A stretch of DNA of 64,000 bases from Streptomyces tirandamycinicus (GTDB lineage: Bacteria; Actinomycetota; Actinomycetes; Streptomycetales; Streptomycetaceae), in the NCBI RefSeq assembly GCF_003097515.1, contig NZ_CP029188.1, positions 4,847,001 through 4,911,000 on the forward strand, in the 5' to 3' direction. The position numbers were made by a program, and so were the translations under genes. The notes under the pieces are model-generated. The model saw only the letters and a program-made list of their open reading frames with translations, did no database searches and was not told the origin of the DNA. Position 1 is the first letter of the stretch, and each line of letters begins with the position of its first letter. Positions 1 to 8,419 of the stretch are shown here, one piece after another.

Positions 1-1068
1 TTCGGCGGTCGCGGCCGCAAGGCCGCCAAGGCGGTCGAGACGGCCAAGGCGGTCGAAGGCGTCGAGGCCGTCCCGGCGGTCAACGGCGACGAGGCCGTCG
101 GGGAACAGACGGCCGAGGCCGTCAAGGACAACACCGTCAAAGCCGTCAACGGGGTCTCCTTCTCCGTGGACGAGGGCCAGGTCGTCGGACTCGTCGGCGA
201 GTCGGGCTGCGGGAAGTCCGTGACCTCGCTCGCCCTGATGGGGCTGCTCCCGCGCAAGGGCGTGACCCTCGGCGGACGGGCCGACTTCGAGGGCGCCGAC
301 CTGCTGGCGATGACCCCCGGCAAGATCCGGGACCTGCGCGGCAGCAAACTGGCGATGATCTTCCAGGACCCGCTGTCCTCGCTGAACCCGGTCGTCCCGA
401 TCGGCGTCCAGGTGACCGAGATCCTCAAGCGCCACCGCGGTATGAAGGGCGAGGCCGCCCGCAAGGAGGCCGCGCACCTGCTGGACCGGGTCGGTATCCC
501 CGACCCGGACCGGCGGCTGAGGGAGTACCCGCACCAGCTCTCCGGCGGTATGCGGCAGCGGGCGCTGATCGCCATGGCCGTGGCCTGCGCGCCCCGGCTG
601 CTCATCGCCGACGAGCCGACCACCGCGCTGGACGTCACCATCCAGGCGCAGATCCTCGAACTGCTCAAGGAACTCGTCGACCAGGAGGGCACCGCCCTGC
701 TGATGATCACCCATGACCTGGGGGTCGTCGCCGGGCTCTGCGACCAGGTCAATGTGCTGTACGCGGGCAAGGTCGTGGAGTCCTCCGGGCGGCGGGAGCT
801 GTTCGCGCACCCGACCCACCCGTACACCCACGGTCTGCTCGGTTCCATCCCGAGGCTCGACGCACCGCGCGGCGAGCCGCTCCACCCCATTCGCGGGTCC
901 ATCAACGACCAGATCGCCTGGGCCGAGGGCTGCGCCTTCGCACCCCGCTGCGACCGTTACGAGATGGGCTGCCTGACCGGTACGCCCGAACTGACCGAAC
1001 CCCGCGAGGCCGGGCACCAGGCCCGCTGCGTCAACCCGGTCCTGGCCACGACGGAGGTCCCGGCATGA
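1..1068 (+). CDS. Oligopeptide ABC transporter ATP-binding protein (OppD/DppD-like), 5' end outside the window
   Basis: This is the cytoplasmic ATPase subunit of a peptide importer. Visible motifs are Walker A GESGCGKS, Q-loop FQDPLSSLNP, signature LSGGMRQR and Walker B LLIADEPT, followed by the C-terminal oligopeptide-transporter region with CAFAPRC. The reading frame is open to base 1. The GTG at 166 is an internal valine: a start there would leave only about 13 residues before Walker A, and the preceding codons encode the family-typical stretch ending AVNGVSF. Between the left edge and AVNGVSF lies an unusual Ala/Val/Glu/Lys-rich run (AKAVE-type words) where the family normally has a short loop. 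It overlaps the next gene by 4 bp (ATGA), so the two ATPases are translationally coupled. Confidence 0.93.
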   Translation, partial: FGGRGRKAAKAVETAKAVEGVEAVPAVNGDEAVGEQTAEAVKDNTVKAVNGVSFSVDEGQVVGLVGESGCGKSVTSLALMGLLPRKGVTLGGRADFEGADLLAMTPGKIRDLRGSKLAMIFQDPLSSLNPVVPIGVQVTEILKRHRGMKGEAARKEAAHLLDRVGIPDPDRRLREYPHQLSGGMRQRALIAMAVACAPRLLIADEPTTALDVTIQAQILELLKELVDQEGTALLMITHDLGVVAGLCDQVNVLYAGKVVESSGRRELFAHPTHPYTHGLLGSIPRLDAPRGEPLHPIRGSINDQIAWAEGCAFAPRCDRYEMGCLTGTPELTEPREAGHQARCVNPVLATTEVPA

Positions 1069-2480
1069 GCCTGCTCGAACTCGACGGAGTGAAGGTCCAC
1101 TTCCCCGTCAAGAAGGGCATCCTCTTCGACCGCACGGTCGGGCACGTCTACGCCGTGGACGGCGTCTCGCTGTCCGTCGAGGCCGGCCAGACGTACGGGC
1201 TCGTCGGCGAGTCCGGCTGCGGCAAGACCACGCTCGGGCGGGCGGTGCTGCGGCTCGTCGACGTCACGGACGGCCGGGTCGTCCTCGACGGCACGGACGT
1301 GGCACAGCTTCCCGAGCGGGAGATGCGCTCGTTCCGCCGGCGGCTCCAGATGGTCTTCCAGGACCCGCTGGGCAGCCTGAACCCCCGGCAGAACATCGAG
1401 TCCATCCTGTCCGAGGGCATGGCCGCGCACGGTATCGGCGCGAACCAGGAGGAGCGCCGGGAGAAGATCAAGGAGATCCTGGCGAAGGTGGGCCTTCCCG
1501 GGAACGCCCTGTCCCGCTACCCCCACGAGTTCTCCGGCGGCCAGCGCCAGCGCATCGGCATCGCGCGCGCCCTGGTGCTCGAACCGGACGTGATCATCTG
1601 CGACGAGCCGGTCTCGGCGCTGGACGTCTCCATCCAGGCGCAGGTCGTCAACCTGCTGGAGGAGCTTCAGAAGGCGATGGGCCTGACGTACCTGGTCATC
1701 GCCCACGACCTCGCCGTCGTCCGGCACATCTCCGACGTCATCGGGGTCATGTACCTCGGCTCCCTGGTGGAGGAGGCTCCGAGCGACGCGCTCTACGAGG
1801 GGCCCAAGCACCCCTACACCAAGGCGCTGATGTCGGCGGTACCGGTGCCGGACCCGGAGGTGGAGGACCGCCGCGAGCGCATTCTGCTGCTGGGCGACCT
1901 GCCGTCCCCGGCGAACCCGCCCGCGGGCTGCCGCTTCCACACGCGCTGCCCGTGGAAGCAGGACACCCGGTGCGCCACGGAGCGCCCCGAACTGAGGGAC
2001 CTCGGCGGCGGTCACCGGGTGGCCTGCCACTTCGCGGCGGAGATCGCGTCGGGCGAGATCGCCCGCACCTCGGGCGAGGTCGTCCCGGCGGTCCGCGAGG
2101 GCGTCGTGGACGCCGACGCGGAGTCCGACGCGGAGAACGGCGCGGAGAACGGCGCGGAGAACGGCTCGGGGGGCGCGGTGCCGCCGCCCCGGGCCGGGAC
2201 GGCGGACGGGGACGCCGGGGCGGCCGACGCGTCCGGTGGCGGAGACGCGTCGGGCGGCGGTAACGCGTCCGGTGGCGGTAACCCGTCCCGCGCCGGGGAG
2301 GCGTCGGAGCCGTCCGCCGACGCAGAAGCGCAGGGGCCGTCCGGTGGCGGGTCGGACGCCGGGGCCTCCGGGGTGACTTCCGGCGGCAGGACGGGGAAGG
2401 ACGCGGCTTCCGGGGAGAAGGCCTCGTCGGGGGAGAAGACCTCGTCGGAGAAGACCTCGGAGGCTCCCGCGAGCACATAG
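1065..2480 (+). CDS. Oligopeptide ABC transporter ATP-binding protein (OppF/DppF-like) with a long low-complexity C-terminal tail
   Basis: This is the second ATPase of the peptide importer and pairs with the upstream subunit. Walker A GESGCGKT, FQDPLGSLNPRQ, signature FSGGQRQR and Walker B IICDEPVSALD are intact, and the C-terminal CRFHTRCPW segment is typical. The conserved protein ends near residue 330. About 140 further residues are Gly/Ser/Asp/Glu/Ala-rich, with SGGG-type repeats and ENGAENGAENG, and are probably disordered. OppF proteins are usually about 330-360 residues, so the tail is lineage-specific. A strong hairpin follows the stop. Confidence 0.93.
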   Translation: MSLLELDGVKVHFPVKKGILFDRTVGHVYAVDGVSLSVEAGQTYGLVGESGCGKTTLGRAVLRLVDVTDGRVVLDGTDVAQLPEREMRSFRRRLQMVFQDPLGSLNPRQNIESILSEGMAAHGIGANQEERREKIKEILAKVGLPGNALSRYPHEFSGGQRQRIGIARALVLEPDVIICDEPVSALDVSIQAQVVNLLEELQKAMGLTYLVIAHDLAVVRHISDVIGVMYLGSLVEEAPSDALYEGPKHPYTKALMSAVPVPDPEVEDRRERILLLGDLPSPANPPAGCRFHTRCPWKQDTRCATERPELRDLGGGHRVACHFAAEIASGEIARTSGEVVPAVREGVVDADAESDAENGAENGAENGSGGAVPPPRAGTADGDAGAADASGGGDASGGGNASGGGNPSRAGEASEPSADAEAQGPSGGGSDAGASGVTSGGRTGKDAASGEKASSGEKTSSEKTSEAPAST

Positions 2481-2492
2481 CGACACCCACCG

Positions 2493-2518
2493 GGACGCGG
2501 GCCACCCGGCCCGCGTCC
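2493..2518 (+). terminator. Hairpin after the opp operon
   Basis: A perfect 11-bp stem (GGACGCGGGCC / GGCCCGCGTCC) with a 4-base loop begins 12 bases after the transporter stop codon. There is no T-run, as is usual for Streptomyces terminators. Confidence 0.7.
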
Positions 2519-2567
2519 TGGTCGGGGCCCGGGCGGGTTCCCGTTCCGGAGGCGGCACAATTGGCCG

Positions 2568-3254
2568 GTGCTCCAGGAACTGTTCACCCCCTCCGTCCAA
2601 CACGCTCTCGATCTCGCCGGCATCTTCGTCTTCGCCATCTCCGGCGCCCTGCTCGCCGTGCGGAAGAACTTCGACGTCTTCGGCATCGCGGTGCTCGCCG
2701 AGGTCACCGCGCTGGGCGGCGGACTCTTCCGTGACCTGGTCATCGGCGCCGTCCCGCCCGCCGCGTTCACGGATCTCGGCTACTTCCTGATGCCGCTGGT
2801 GGCGACGGTGCTGGTCTTCTTCCTCCATCCCGAGGTCGAGCGGATCCAGGGCTCGGTCAACGTGTTCGACGCGGCCGGTCTGGGGCTGTTCGCCGTCACG
2901 GGCACGACCAAGGCGTACGAGTACGGCCTCGGTCTGACCGCCTCCGCGACGCTCGGGCTCGCGACGGCGGTCGGCGGCGGTGTGCTGCGCGACGTCCTCG
3001 CGAACGAGGTGCCCTCCCTGCTGCGCTGGGACCGCGACCTGTACGCCGTTCCCGCGATCGTGGGTGCCACCATGGTCGCGCTGTTCATCCGCTTCGAGGC
3101 GCTCAACGGGCTGACCAGCGGAGTCGCCGCACTGACGGCCTTCTCCGTGCGCCTGCTCGCGATGCGGTTCCACTGGCGGGCGCCGCGTGCCTGGAACCGC
3201 CGGTCCACCGCGACCGAGCCGGGCAACGAGGGCTTCGGCAAAGCTACCGCTTAG
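2568..3254 (+). CDS. UPF0126/TRIC-type membrane protein
   Basis: A 228-residue integral membrane protein with about seven hydrophobic segments arranged as two related halves. Each half contains the family's Gly-rich motif (ALGGGLFRDL and AVGGGVLRDVL). These GGG-x-RD motifs are diagnostic of the YadS/UPF0126 family, whose members are described as TRIC-like cation channels or small-solute (glycine) transporters. The substrate here is not evident. The GTG start at 2568 (MLQELF) opens the first membrane segment. It stands alone between the opp operon and a thioesterase gene. Confidence 0.85.
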   Translation: MLQELFTPSVQHALDLAGIFVFAISGALLAVRKNFDVFGIAVLAEVTALGGGLFRDLVIGAVPPAAFTDLGYFLMPLVATVLVFFLHPEVERIQGSVNVFDAAGLGLFAVTGTTKAYEYGLGLTASATLGLATAVGGGVLRDVLANEVPSLLRWDRDLYAVPAIVGATMVALFIRFEALNGLTSGVAALTAFSVRLLAMRFHWRAPRAWNRRSTATEPGNEGFGKATA

Positions 3255-3279
3255 TACTTGTCTGTTGTACGGTTCGGTC

Positions 3280-4140
3280 ATGGCACAGGTGGCACAGGCA
3301 ACCATCGGCAACAGCGAGTTCGACCGCGACACCGCTGTCGCCCTCCGGGACCCCGGCGTACCCGGCGTCTACGACGCGGAGCTCTCCGCGGGCTGGACGA
3401 TCATCACCGCCGTCAACGGCGGCTATCTGCTGGCGCTGCTCGGACGCGCCCTCGGCGACGCCCTCCCGCACTCCGACCCGTTCACGGTCTCGGCGCACTA
3501 CCTCACTCCTTCCGCGCCCGGCCCCGCGGTGATCCGCACCGAGACGATCCGTACCGGCCGCACCCTCTCCACCGGCCAGGCGTCCCTCTTCCAGTACGCG
3601 GAGGACGGCACCGAGGTGGAGCGCATCCGTGTCCTCGCCACCTACGGCGACCTGGACGCACTGCCCGGGGAGGTCAGGACGACCGCCCTGCCCCCGGCCA
3701 TCCCCGCCTACCGGGACTGCCTCGGCCCGTCCGACGGTCCGGCGCCGATCCCGGGTTCCTCCGCCATCACCGAGCGGCTGAACATCAAGCTCGACCCCGC
3801 CACCGTCGGCTGGGCGGTCGGGGCGCCCTCGGGCAAGGGCGAGGTCCGGGGCTGGTTCGGACTCGCCGACGGCCGGGACGCCGACCCGCTCTCCCTGCTG
3901 CTCACCGTCGACGCGCTCCCGCCGACCGCCTTCGACCTGGGTCTCACCGGCTGGACACCGACCGTCGAGCTCACCACCCACATCCGCTGCCGCCCGGCAC
4001 CGGGTCTGCTGCGCGTCTCCATCACCACCCGCAATCTCGCGGGCGGCTTCCTGGAGGAGGACGCCGAGGTCTGGGACAGCGCGGGCCGTCTCGTCGCCCA
4101 GTCCCGCCAGCTGGCGAAGGCGCCGCTCGCGCGCGGCTGA
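3280..4140 (+). CDS. TesB-like acyl-CoA thioesterase family protein
   Basis: A 286-residue protein of the double-hotdog type (acyl-CoA thioesterase II-like). The N-terminal half carries GGYLLALLGRAL and the HYLTPSAPGPAVI strand; the C-terminal half has LLLTVDALPPTAFD and TTHIRCRPAPGLL. It probably hydrolyses an acyl-CoA, but the substrate is unknown. ATG 3280 (MAQVAQ) is chosen because upstream codons in the same frame are not protein-like and overlap the preceding gene. The first residues lie 25 bases after the UPF0126 stop. The gene ends just before a long hairpin. Confidence 0.8.
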   Translation: MAQVAQATIGNSEFDRDTAVALRDPGVPGVYDAELSAGWTIITAVNGGYLLALLGRALGDALPHSDPFTVSAHYLTPSAPGPAVIRTETIRTGRTLSTGQASLFQYAEDGTEVERIRVLATYGDLDALPGEVRTTALPPAIPAYRDCLGPSDGPAPIPGSSAITERLNIKLDPATVGWAVGAPSGKGEVRGWFGLADGRDADPLSLLLTVDALPPTAFDLGLTGWTPTVELTTHIRCRPAPGLLRVSITTRNLAGGFLEEDAEVWDSAGRLVAQSRQLAKAPLARG

Positions 4141-4494
4141 GCGCGGCTGATCACGGCTGCACGGCTGATCACGCGGCTGATCCCTCGGTTCACGGGCAGG
4201 GACGCCGGCCGGGCCGCATCCGGCCGGCGTCCCTGCCGTCCTCCCGCCGTCCGCCGCCACCGCACCGCCAGCGTCTCTCCCGGCCGGCGCCATGACACGC
4301 TCCCGCGCCCGCCCGGGTGGCCGGGGAGTGTCGGTGCTCCGGGACGGCTCCGCCGGCATGGGACGCTCGCCCACGCCGGGGCGGGATGTGTCACCGGACG
4401 GTCCGCGTCCCGCGGATCCCGTGCCGGGCGCACGTGGTGGTCACCCCGGCGCGGACCCGGGCCACGGCGTGGCCGCCCCGACGCAGGAGGCCGG
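4141..4494. other. 354-bp intergenic region with short repeats and a long hairpin
   Basis: It begins with imperfect copies of CGGCTGATCAC running on from the end of the thioesterase gene, then the 18-bp perfect hairpin listed separately. The remainder up to the next ribosome binding site (CAGGAGG at 4484-4490) shows no convincing gene. Confidence 0.6.
4195..4237. terminator. 18-bp perfect hairpin terminator
   Basis: Left arm 4195-4212 (GGCAGGGACGCCGGCCGG) and right arm 4220-4237 are exactly complementary around a 7-base loop. It follows the thioesterase gene and no T-run is present. Confidence 0.8.
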
Positions 4495-4989
4495 ATGGAT
4501 GTCAGCACGTTCTACGCCCTGTTCGCGGCCACCTGCTTCACGCTCGTCGGTCTCTGGTGGAACGTGGTCCAGGGGCACGACGACTGGCTGCGCCGGCCCG
4601 CCCTGCGCCGCATCGTCGGGGGCGTCTACCTCTCGTTCCTGCTGCCGGCGCTGATGGGGCTGTTCGCCCAGGTCGGCGGCGCGTCCACGCCCGGGGTCTG
4701 GCGGGCGAGCTTCGCCCTGCTCGCCGTGATCGGCTGTGTGTCCACCCTGCGGCTCCTCGCCCAGGGGCGCAGGGACGGGTCTTCCCCCGTACTGGCCGTG
4801 ATCATGGGGGCGGCGGCGCTGTTCTACGTCCTGATCGCGGTGGTGGGGGTCGTGCCCGAGATCGCGGGTGTGATCGGTCTCGCACCGATCCAGGCGGAGG
4901 CGGTTCTGCTGATCCTGCTGGTGGTGCTGGGGCACGGCCTCGTATGGCGCTTCATGGCGGGGGAGGGGCGTCCCGCCGGGGGCGAGTAG
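4495..4989 (+). CDS. Conserved small integral membrane protein, function unknown
   Basis: 164 residues with about five hydrophobic helices (roughly residues 5-22, 41-60, 69-87, 98-118, 128-150), separated by short charged loops such as QGHDDWLRRPALRR. No catalytic motif is visible and I do not recognise a named family. The start ATG 4495 follows CAGGAGG by four bases; a second ATG lies one base out of frame immediately after. It is monocistronic and convergent with the downstream tetR gene. Confidence 0.75.
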   Translation: MDVSTFYALFAATCFTLVGLWWNVVQGHDDWLRRPALRRIVGGVYLSFLLPALMGLFAQVGGASTPGVWRASFALLAVIGCVSTLRLLAQGRRDGSSPVLAVIMGAAALFYVLIAVVGVVPEIAGVIGLAPIQAEAVLLILLVVLGHGLVWRFMAGEGRPAGGE

Positions 4990-5105
4990 GGAGGGCGCGC
5001 CCGCCGCCGGGCCCCGCCCGCGCCCGGGTGGGGACGAGCCGAGGGAGCGGCGCCGGGTCGGGGTCAGGGAGCGGCGCCGGGCCGGGGGCGCCGGGGCCCG
5101 TGCCG

Positions 5106-5771
5106 TCAGTGTCCGGGGTCGGGGTCGCGTCCCGCCCAGTGCAGACGGCCGAGCGACACCAGCCGGAGGCGGTCGCGGGCCGTACGGGCGACCTGCTCCT
5201 CGCCGGGTGCCTCGGGGGCGCCGGACTCGCGTGCTTCCCGGGCCGAGAGGAACGCCGAGGCCGTCATCACCATGTGCTCCACGTACAGGCCGCCCAGCAT
5301 GTGCAGATCCTCCTCGCTCCAGCCCGCCGACACCGGCTCGCGCCCGAGCGCCGCCGCCACCTCCGCGGTGAAGGCGTCGAACTGGGCGGCGATCTCCGCG
5401 CGCACCGGCCCGACGCCGCCGTGCCGCTCGCGCGCGATGAAGCGGAAGTGGGCGGGCTGCTCCCGTACATGACGGGCGATGAGTTCCACGGTCCGCGCGA
5501 TCCGCACCTCGGCGTCGCCGGTCTCCGCGAGGATCGCCCCGATCAGCCCGTGCAGACTGCCCAGCGTCTCCTCGACCAGGGCCACGCCGAGCCCGGCCAC
5601 ATCCGGGAAGTGGCGGTAGAACGCCGTCGGTGCCACACCGACGGCCCGGGTCAGCTCGCGCAGTCCGAGACTGCTCAGGCTCTGGTGCTCCAGCAGTCGC
5701 AGGGCGGCGTCCAGCAGCGCCTGACGGGTCTTCAACTTCTGGGCCTGGCGGACGCCGACGCTGTGACTCAT
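5106..5771 (-). CDS. TetR-family transcriptional regulator
   Basis: A 221-residue one-component regulator. The N-terminal TetR DNA-binding domain is clear: KTRQALLDAALRLLEHQ, then the helix-turn-helix LRELTRAVGVAPTAFYRHFP. The remaining ~150 residues form the ligand-binding/dimer domain with no assignable ligand. It is divergent from two small membrane-protein genes at 5908 and 6084, which may share its operator; the intergenic region of about 135 bp would hold both promoters. The closing residues are rich in Arg/Pro and variable. Confidence 0.9.
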   Translation of the reverse strand: MSHSVGVRQAQKLKTRQALLDAALRLLEHQSLSSLGLRELTRAVGVAPTAFYRHFPDVAGLGVALVEETLGSLHGLIGAILAETGDAEVRIARTVELIARHVREQPAHFRFIARERHGGVGPVRAEIAAQFDAFTAEVAAALGREPVSAGWSEEDLHMLGGLYVEHMVMTASAFLSAREARESGAPEAPGEEQVARTARDRLRLVSLGRLHWAGRDPDPGH

Positions 5772-5907
5772 GGCAAGCAGTAAAGCGCCGTCCTCTGGTG
5801 TGCGAAACCCTGGACCGGGTAGTCAGTGAACAGTCGTACTCTGAATCTCCCGGGGGTCCGGCTCCGGGCCGGCTCCCGATTTCCCTGCGAAAGGAAGGTC
5901 GAGGAAG

Positions 5908-6066
5908 ATGATCGCCCTCGTCGCCGCGGTCGCCTTACTGGGCGTCCTCCTGGGTGCCGTGGCCCATGTCCCGCTGCCCCTGTCCGGCGTGGCCGCCGCC
6001 GTCATCGCCGGCTGGCTGCTCGTGTTCGCCGTGCGGGAGCGCCACGCACGCCGGACCGCCCGCTGA
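5908..6066 (+). CDS. 52-residue membrane peptide containing a TTA codon
   Basis: A very small ORF starting ATG 5908 after GAGGAAG. It encodes two hydrophobic segments (MIALVAAVALLGVLLGAVA and a second around VAAAVIAGWLLVF) and a basic tail (RERHARRTAR). It is followed 17 bases later by the start of another small membrane protein gene, with GGGGAGGGA as its ribosome binding site. Leucine 10 is TTA (5935-5937), the rare bldA-dependent codon, which suggests late or developmental translation if the gene is real. Function unknown. Confidence 0.6.
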   Translation: MIALVAAVALLGVLLGAVAHVPLPLSGVAAAVIAGWLLVFAVRERHARRTAR

Positions 6067-6083
6067 TCCGGGGAGGGATCGCC

Positions 6084-6356
6084 GTGCAACTCGCCGCACC
6101 CGCCCGCCGGTTCACCGGTACGCGTGACGCCGACGGCATGGCCGTCGCGTCGTTCGTCCTCGGTCTGGTCGGGCTGCTCGTGATGAACATCGTGCTCGGG
6201 CCCGTCGCCGTCGTCCTCGCCGGCCTCGCGCTGCGGCGCGGCACCGCCCGGCGCGGACGGGCCCTCCTGGGGCTGGCGCTCGGCATCGCCGACCTCGCCG
6301 TACTCGCCGTGCTCGTGGTGGGCGACGGCATGGTCGTCTGGAGTCCGGCCGGCTGA
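6084..6356 (+). CDS. DUF4190-like small membrane protein
   Basis: A 90-residue protein starting GTG 6084 behind GGGGAGGGA. The pattern DADGMAVASFVLGLVG..., a second helix (VLGPVAVVLAGLALRRG), and a third (LLGLALGIADLAVLAVLVV) match the DUF4190 two-repeat layout (fxLG...). No enzyme function is expected. It probably forms an operon with the 52-residue peptide upstream, divergent from the tetR gene. Confidence 0.65.
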   Translation: MQLAAPARRFTGTRDADGMAVASFVLGLVGLLVMNIVLGPVAVVLAGLALRRGTARRGRALLGLALGIADLAVLAVLVVGDGMVVWSPAG

Positions 6357-6399
6357 CCCGCCCGGCCCCCGGGGCGGAAGCCGGGCTCCGGGCGGCTCG

Positions 6400-6405
6400 T
6401 AGAAT
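6400..6405 (+). promoter_or_regulatory. Candidate -10 (TAGAAT) for the cysteine desulfurase
   Basis: TAGAAT matches the actinobacterial -10 consensus TANNNT and lies 10 bases before the ATG at 6416. No Shine-Dalgarno sequence lies between, so the mRNA is probably leaderless or nearly so. No clear -35 was found. Confidence 0.4.
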
Positions 6406-6415
6406 CGTGTCCACC

Positions 6416-7579
6416 ATGGCTTACCTCGACCACGCCGCGACCACTCCGATGCTTCCGGAGGCGGTCGAGGCGATGACCGCCCAGCTCGCCGTCACCGGCA
6501 ACGCCTCGTCGTTGCACGCAGCGGGCCGCAGGGCCCGCCGTACCGTCGAGGAGGCCCGTGAGACCCTCGCCGAGGCGCTCGGGGCGCGCCCCAGCGAGGT
6601 CGTCCTCACCTCCGGCGGCACCGAGGCGGACAACCTCGCCGTCAAGGGCCTCTACTGGGCCCGGCGAGCCTCCGACCCGCGCCGCACCCGGGTACTCGCC
6701 AGCCCCGTCGAGCACCATGCCGTCCTCGACGCCGTGCACTGGCTCGCCGAGCACGAGGGCGCGAACGTCGAGTACCTGCCCGTCGACGCCGTCGGCCGGG
6801 TGCACCCGGAGGCGTTGCGGGAGGCCCTTGGGCGCGACCCCTCCGACGTGGCGCTGGCCACCGTCATGTGGGCCAACAACGAGATCGGCACCGTCATGCC
6901 GGTCCGCGAACTCGCCGACACGGCAGCCGAGTTCGGTGTCCCGCTGCACTCCGACGCGGTCCAGGCCGTCGGTCAGCTCGACGTCGGCTTCGCCGCCTCC
7001 GGCCTGGCCGCCATGACCGTGAGCGGCCACAAGATCGGCGGCCCGTACGGTATCGGCGCGCTGCTGCTGGGCCGCGAGCACACCCCCGTGCCCGTGCTGC
7101 ACGGCGGCGGCCAGGAACGCCATGTGCGCTCCGGGACGCTGGACGTCCCAGCCGTCGCCGCCTTCGCCGTCGCCGGCCGGATCGCCGCCGAGCGCCGCGA
7201 GGACTTCGCCCGCGACATCGGCGCCCTGCGCGACAGGCTCGTCCAGGCCGTCCTCGAGGCCGTGCCCGACGCGATCCTCGGCGGTGACCCGGACGACCGG
7301 CTCCCGGCCAACGCCCACTTCACGTTCCCCGGCTGCGAGGGCGACTCCCTGCTGCTGCTCCTGGACGCCCAGGGCATCGAGTGCTCCACCGGCTCGGCCT
7401 GCACGGCCGGCGTCGCCCAGCCCAGCCACGTCCTCCTCGCCACCGGCACCGACCCGGACCTGGCCCGCGGCACGCTCCGCTTCAGCCTCGGCCACACCTC
7501 CACCGCGGAGGACGTCGAGGCCGTCGCCAGGGCGATCGGGCCCGCCGTGGAGCGGGCCCGCGCCGCGGGCCTCAGCTAG
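6416..7579 (+). CDS. NifS/IscS-type cysteine desulfurase
   Basis: A PLP enzyme of 387 residues that removes sulfur from L-cysteine and passes it on as a persulfide. It starts MAYLDHAATTP, the conserved N-terminus. The PLP-binding lysine is in SGHKIGGPYGIGALL, and the persulfide-forming cysteine in CSTGSACTAG. The ATG at 6416 is preferred over the in-frame GTG at 6407 because the family begins at MAYLDHAATTP. It lies less than 1 kb from mnmA, separated by a convergent amidase gene. In related actinobacteria this desulfurase is thought to supply sulfur for tRNA 2-thiouridine, a reasonable role here. Confidence 0.93.
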   Translation: MAYLDHAATTPMLPEAVEAMTAQLAVTGNASSLHAAGRRARRTVEEARETLAEALGARPSEVVLTSGGTEADNLAVKGLYWARRASDPRRTRVLASPVEHHAVLDAVHWLAEHEGANVEYLPVDAVGRVHPEALREALGRDPSDVALATVMWANNEIGTVMPVRELADTAAEFGVPLHSDAVQAVGQLDVGFAASGLAAMTVSGHKIGGPYGIGALLLGREHTPVPVLHGGGQERHVRSGTLDVPAVAAFAVAGRIAAERREDFARDIGALRDRLVQAVLEAVPDAILGGDPDDRLPANAHFTFPGCEGDSLLLLLDAQGIECSTGSACTAGVAQPSHVLLATGTDPDLARGTLRFSLGHTSTAEDVEAVARAIGPAVERARAAGLS

Positions 7580-7596
7580 AGCCGGCTGGAGGCGCG

Positions 7597-7671
7597 CCGT
7601 CACCGGCGACGCCGGAACAACGCCGCCCCGGGCGACGCCGGAGCCACGCCGCCCCGGGCGACGCTAGAGCC
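7597..7671. repeat. 26-bp tandem repeat between convergent genes
   Basis: Two near-identical 26-bp units (7620-7645 and 7646-7671, core GCCGCCCCGGGCGACGC) follow a degenerate first unit. The last unit runs over the stop codon of the minus-strand amidase gene. Confidence 0.7.
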
Positions 7672-8335
7672 GGGTCGTCCCCGGCGACGGCCGGGCCGCC
7701 GCCTGCCGCACCATCGGTATGTACCGGTCCCAGTCCCAGTGCGGGCCCGGGTCGGTGTGGTCGGTCCCCGGCACCTCGACATGGCCGATGATGTGCTCCC
7801 GGTCGACCGGGATCCCGTACCGCGCGCAGATGCCGGCCGTCAGCCGGGCCGACGAGGCGTACATCGCGTCCGTGAAGTCCTCGGGACGGTCGACGAAGCC
7901 CTCGTGCTCGATGCCGATGCTCCGCTCGTTGACGTCCCGGTTCCCCGCGTGGAAGGCGACGTCGAGCTCGCGGATCATCTGCGCGACCCGCCCGTCCCCG
8001 CCCACCACGTAGTGCGTGGCGGCGCCGTGGCCGGGGTCCTTGAACACCTTCAGGGCCGTGCGGTAGCTGCCCTGGACGACATGGATCACCACCCGGTCGA
8101 TGGTGTAGTCGTCGGGCCGGTCGGCCCGCCGCCAGTTCGCCCCGGAGGCCGCCGTCCACACCGCGCCCGCGTGGTCCAGCTCACCCTCCACCCGCGGCTT
8201 CTCCGTGCCGGGCAGCCGCCACCACAGCCGCCCCAGCTCGTCCCGGGCCACCACACCCGCCCCGACGAGGGCTGCCCCACCGCCGATCAGCACGGCCCGC
8301 CTGCCGACGCCGCGCTCTGCCTTCCTGCCGCCCAT
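7664..8335 (-). CDS. Tat-exported N-acetylmuramoyl-L-alanine amidase (Amidase_2 family)
   Basis: A 223-residue zinc amidase predicted to cleave the MurNAc-L-Ala bond of peptidoglycan outside the membrane. The N-terminus has a twin-arginine type signal (GRRAVLIGG then a hydrophobic run). The catalytic domain shows the zinc-ligand region VVIHVVQGSY, the THYVVGGDGRV strand, the RSIGIEHEGF motif and the C-terminal ligand region GHVEVPGTDHTDPG. ATG at 8335 (MGGRKAERG) follows GAGGGGTGGC; an in-frame GTG lies a few codons upstream. The gene is convergent with the cysteine desulfurase and divergent from mnmA. Confidence 0.88.
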   Translation of the reverse strand: MGGRKAERGVGRRAVLIGGGAALVGAGVVARDELGRLWWRLPGTEKPRVEGELDHAGAVWTAASGANWRRADRPDDYTIDRVVIHVVQGSYRTALKVFKDPGHGAATHYVVGGDGRVAQMIRELDVAFHAGNRDVNERSIGIEHEGFVDRPEDFTDAMYASSARLTAGICARYGIPVDREHIIGHVEVPGTDHTDPGPHWDWDRYIPMVRQAAARPSPGTTRL

Positions 8336-8419
8336 GCCACCCCTCTTCCGCACCCCGTCACCTCCCGAACGCTCACTCGCGGGCTTTCGGTTCCCGGCGC
8401 CCCGTACCCTGATAGGGCT

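Noticed and set aside
166..1068. A GTG start at 166 for the first ABC gene
   Set aside because: It would begin only about 13 residues before Walker A, and the frame continues to the left edge with family-like codons.
957..3332. A 791-codon open frame on the minus strand across the transporter and UPF0126 genes
   Set aside because: It is the antisense shadow of high-GC coding on the other strand; it has repetitive Arg/Pro/Gly translation and no domain.
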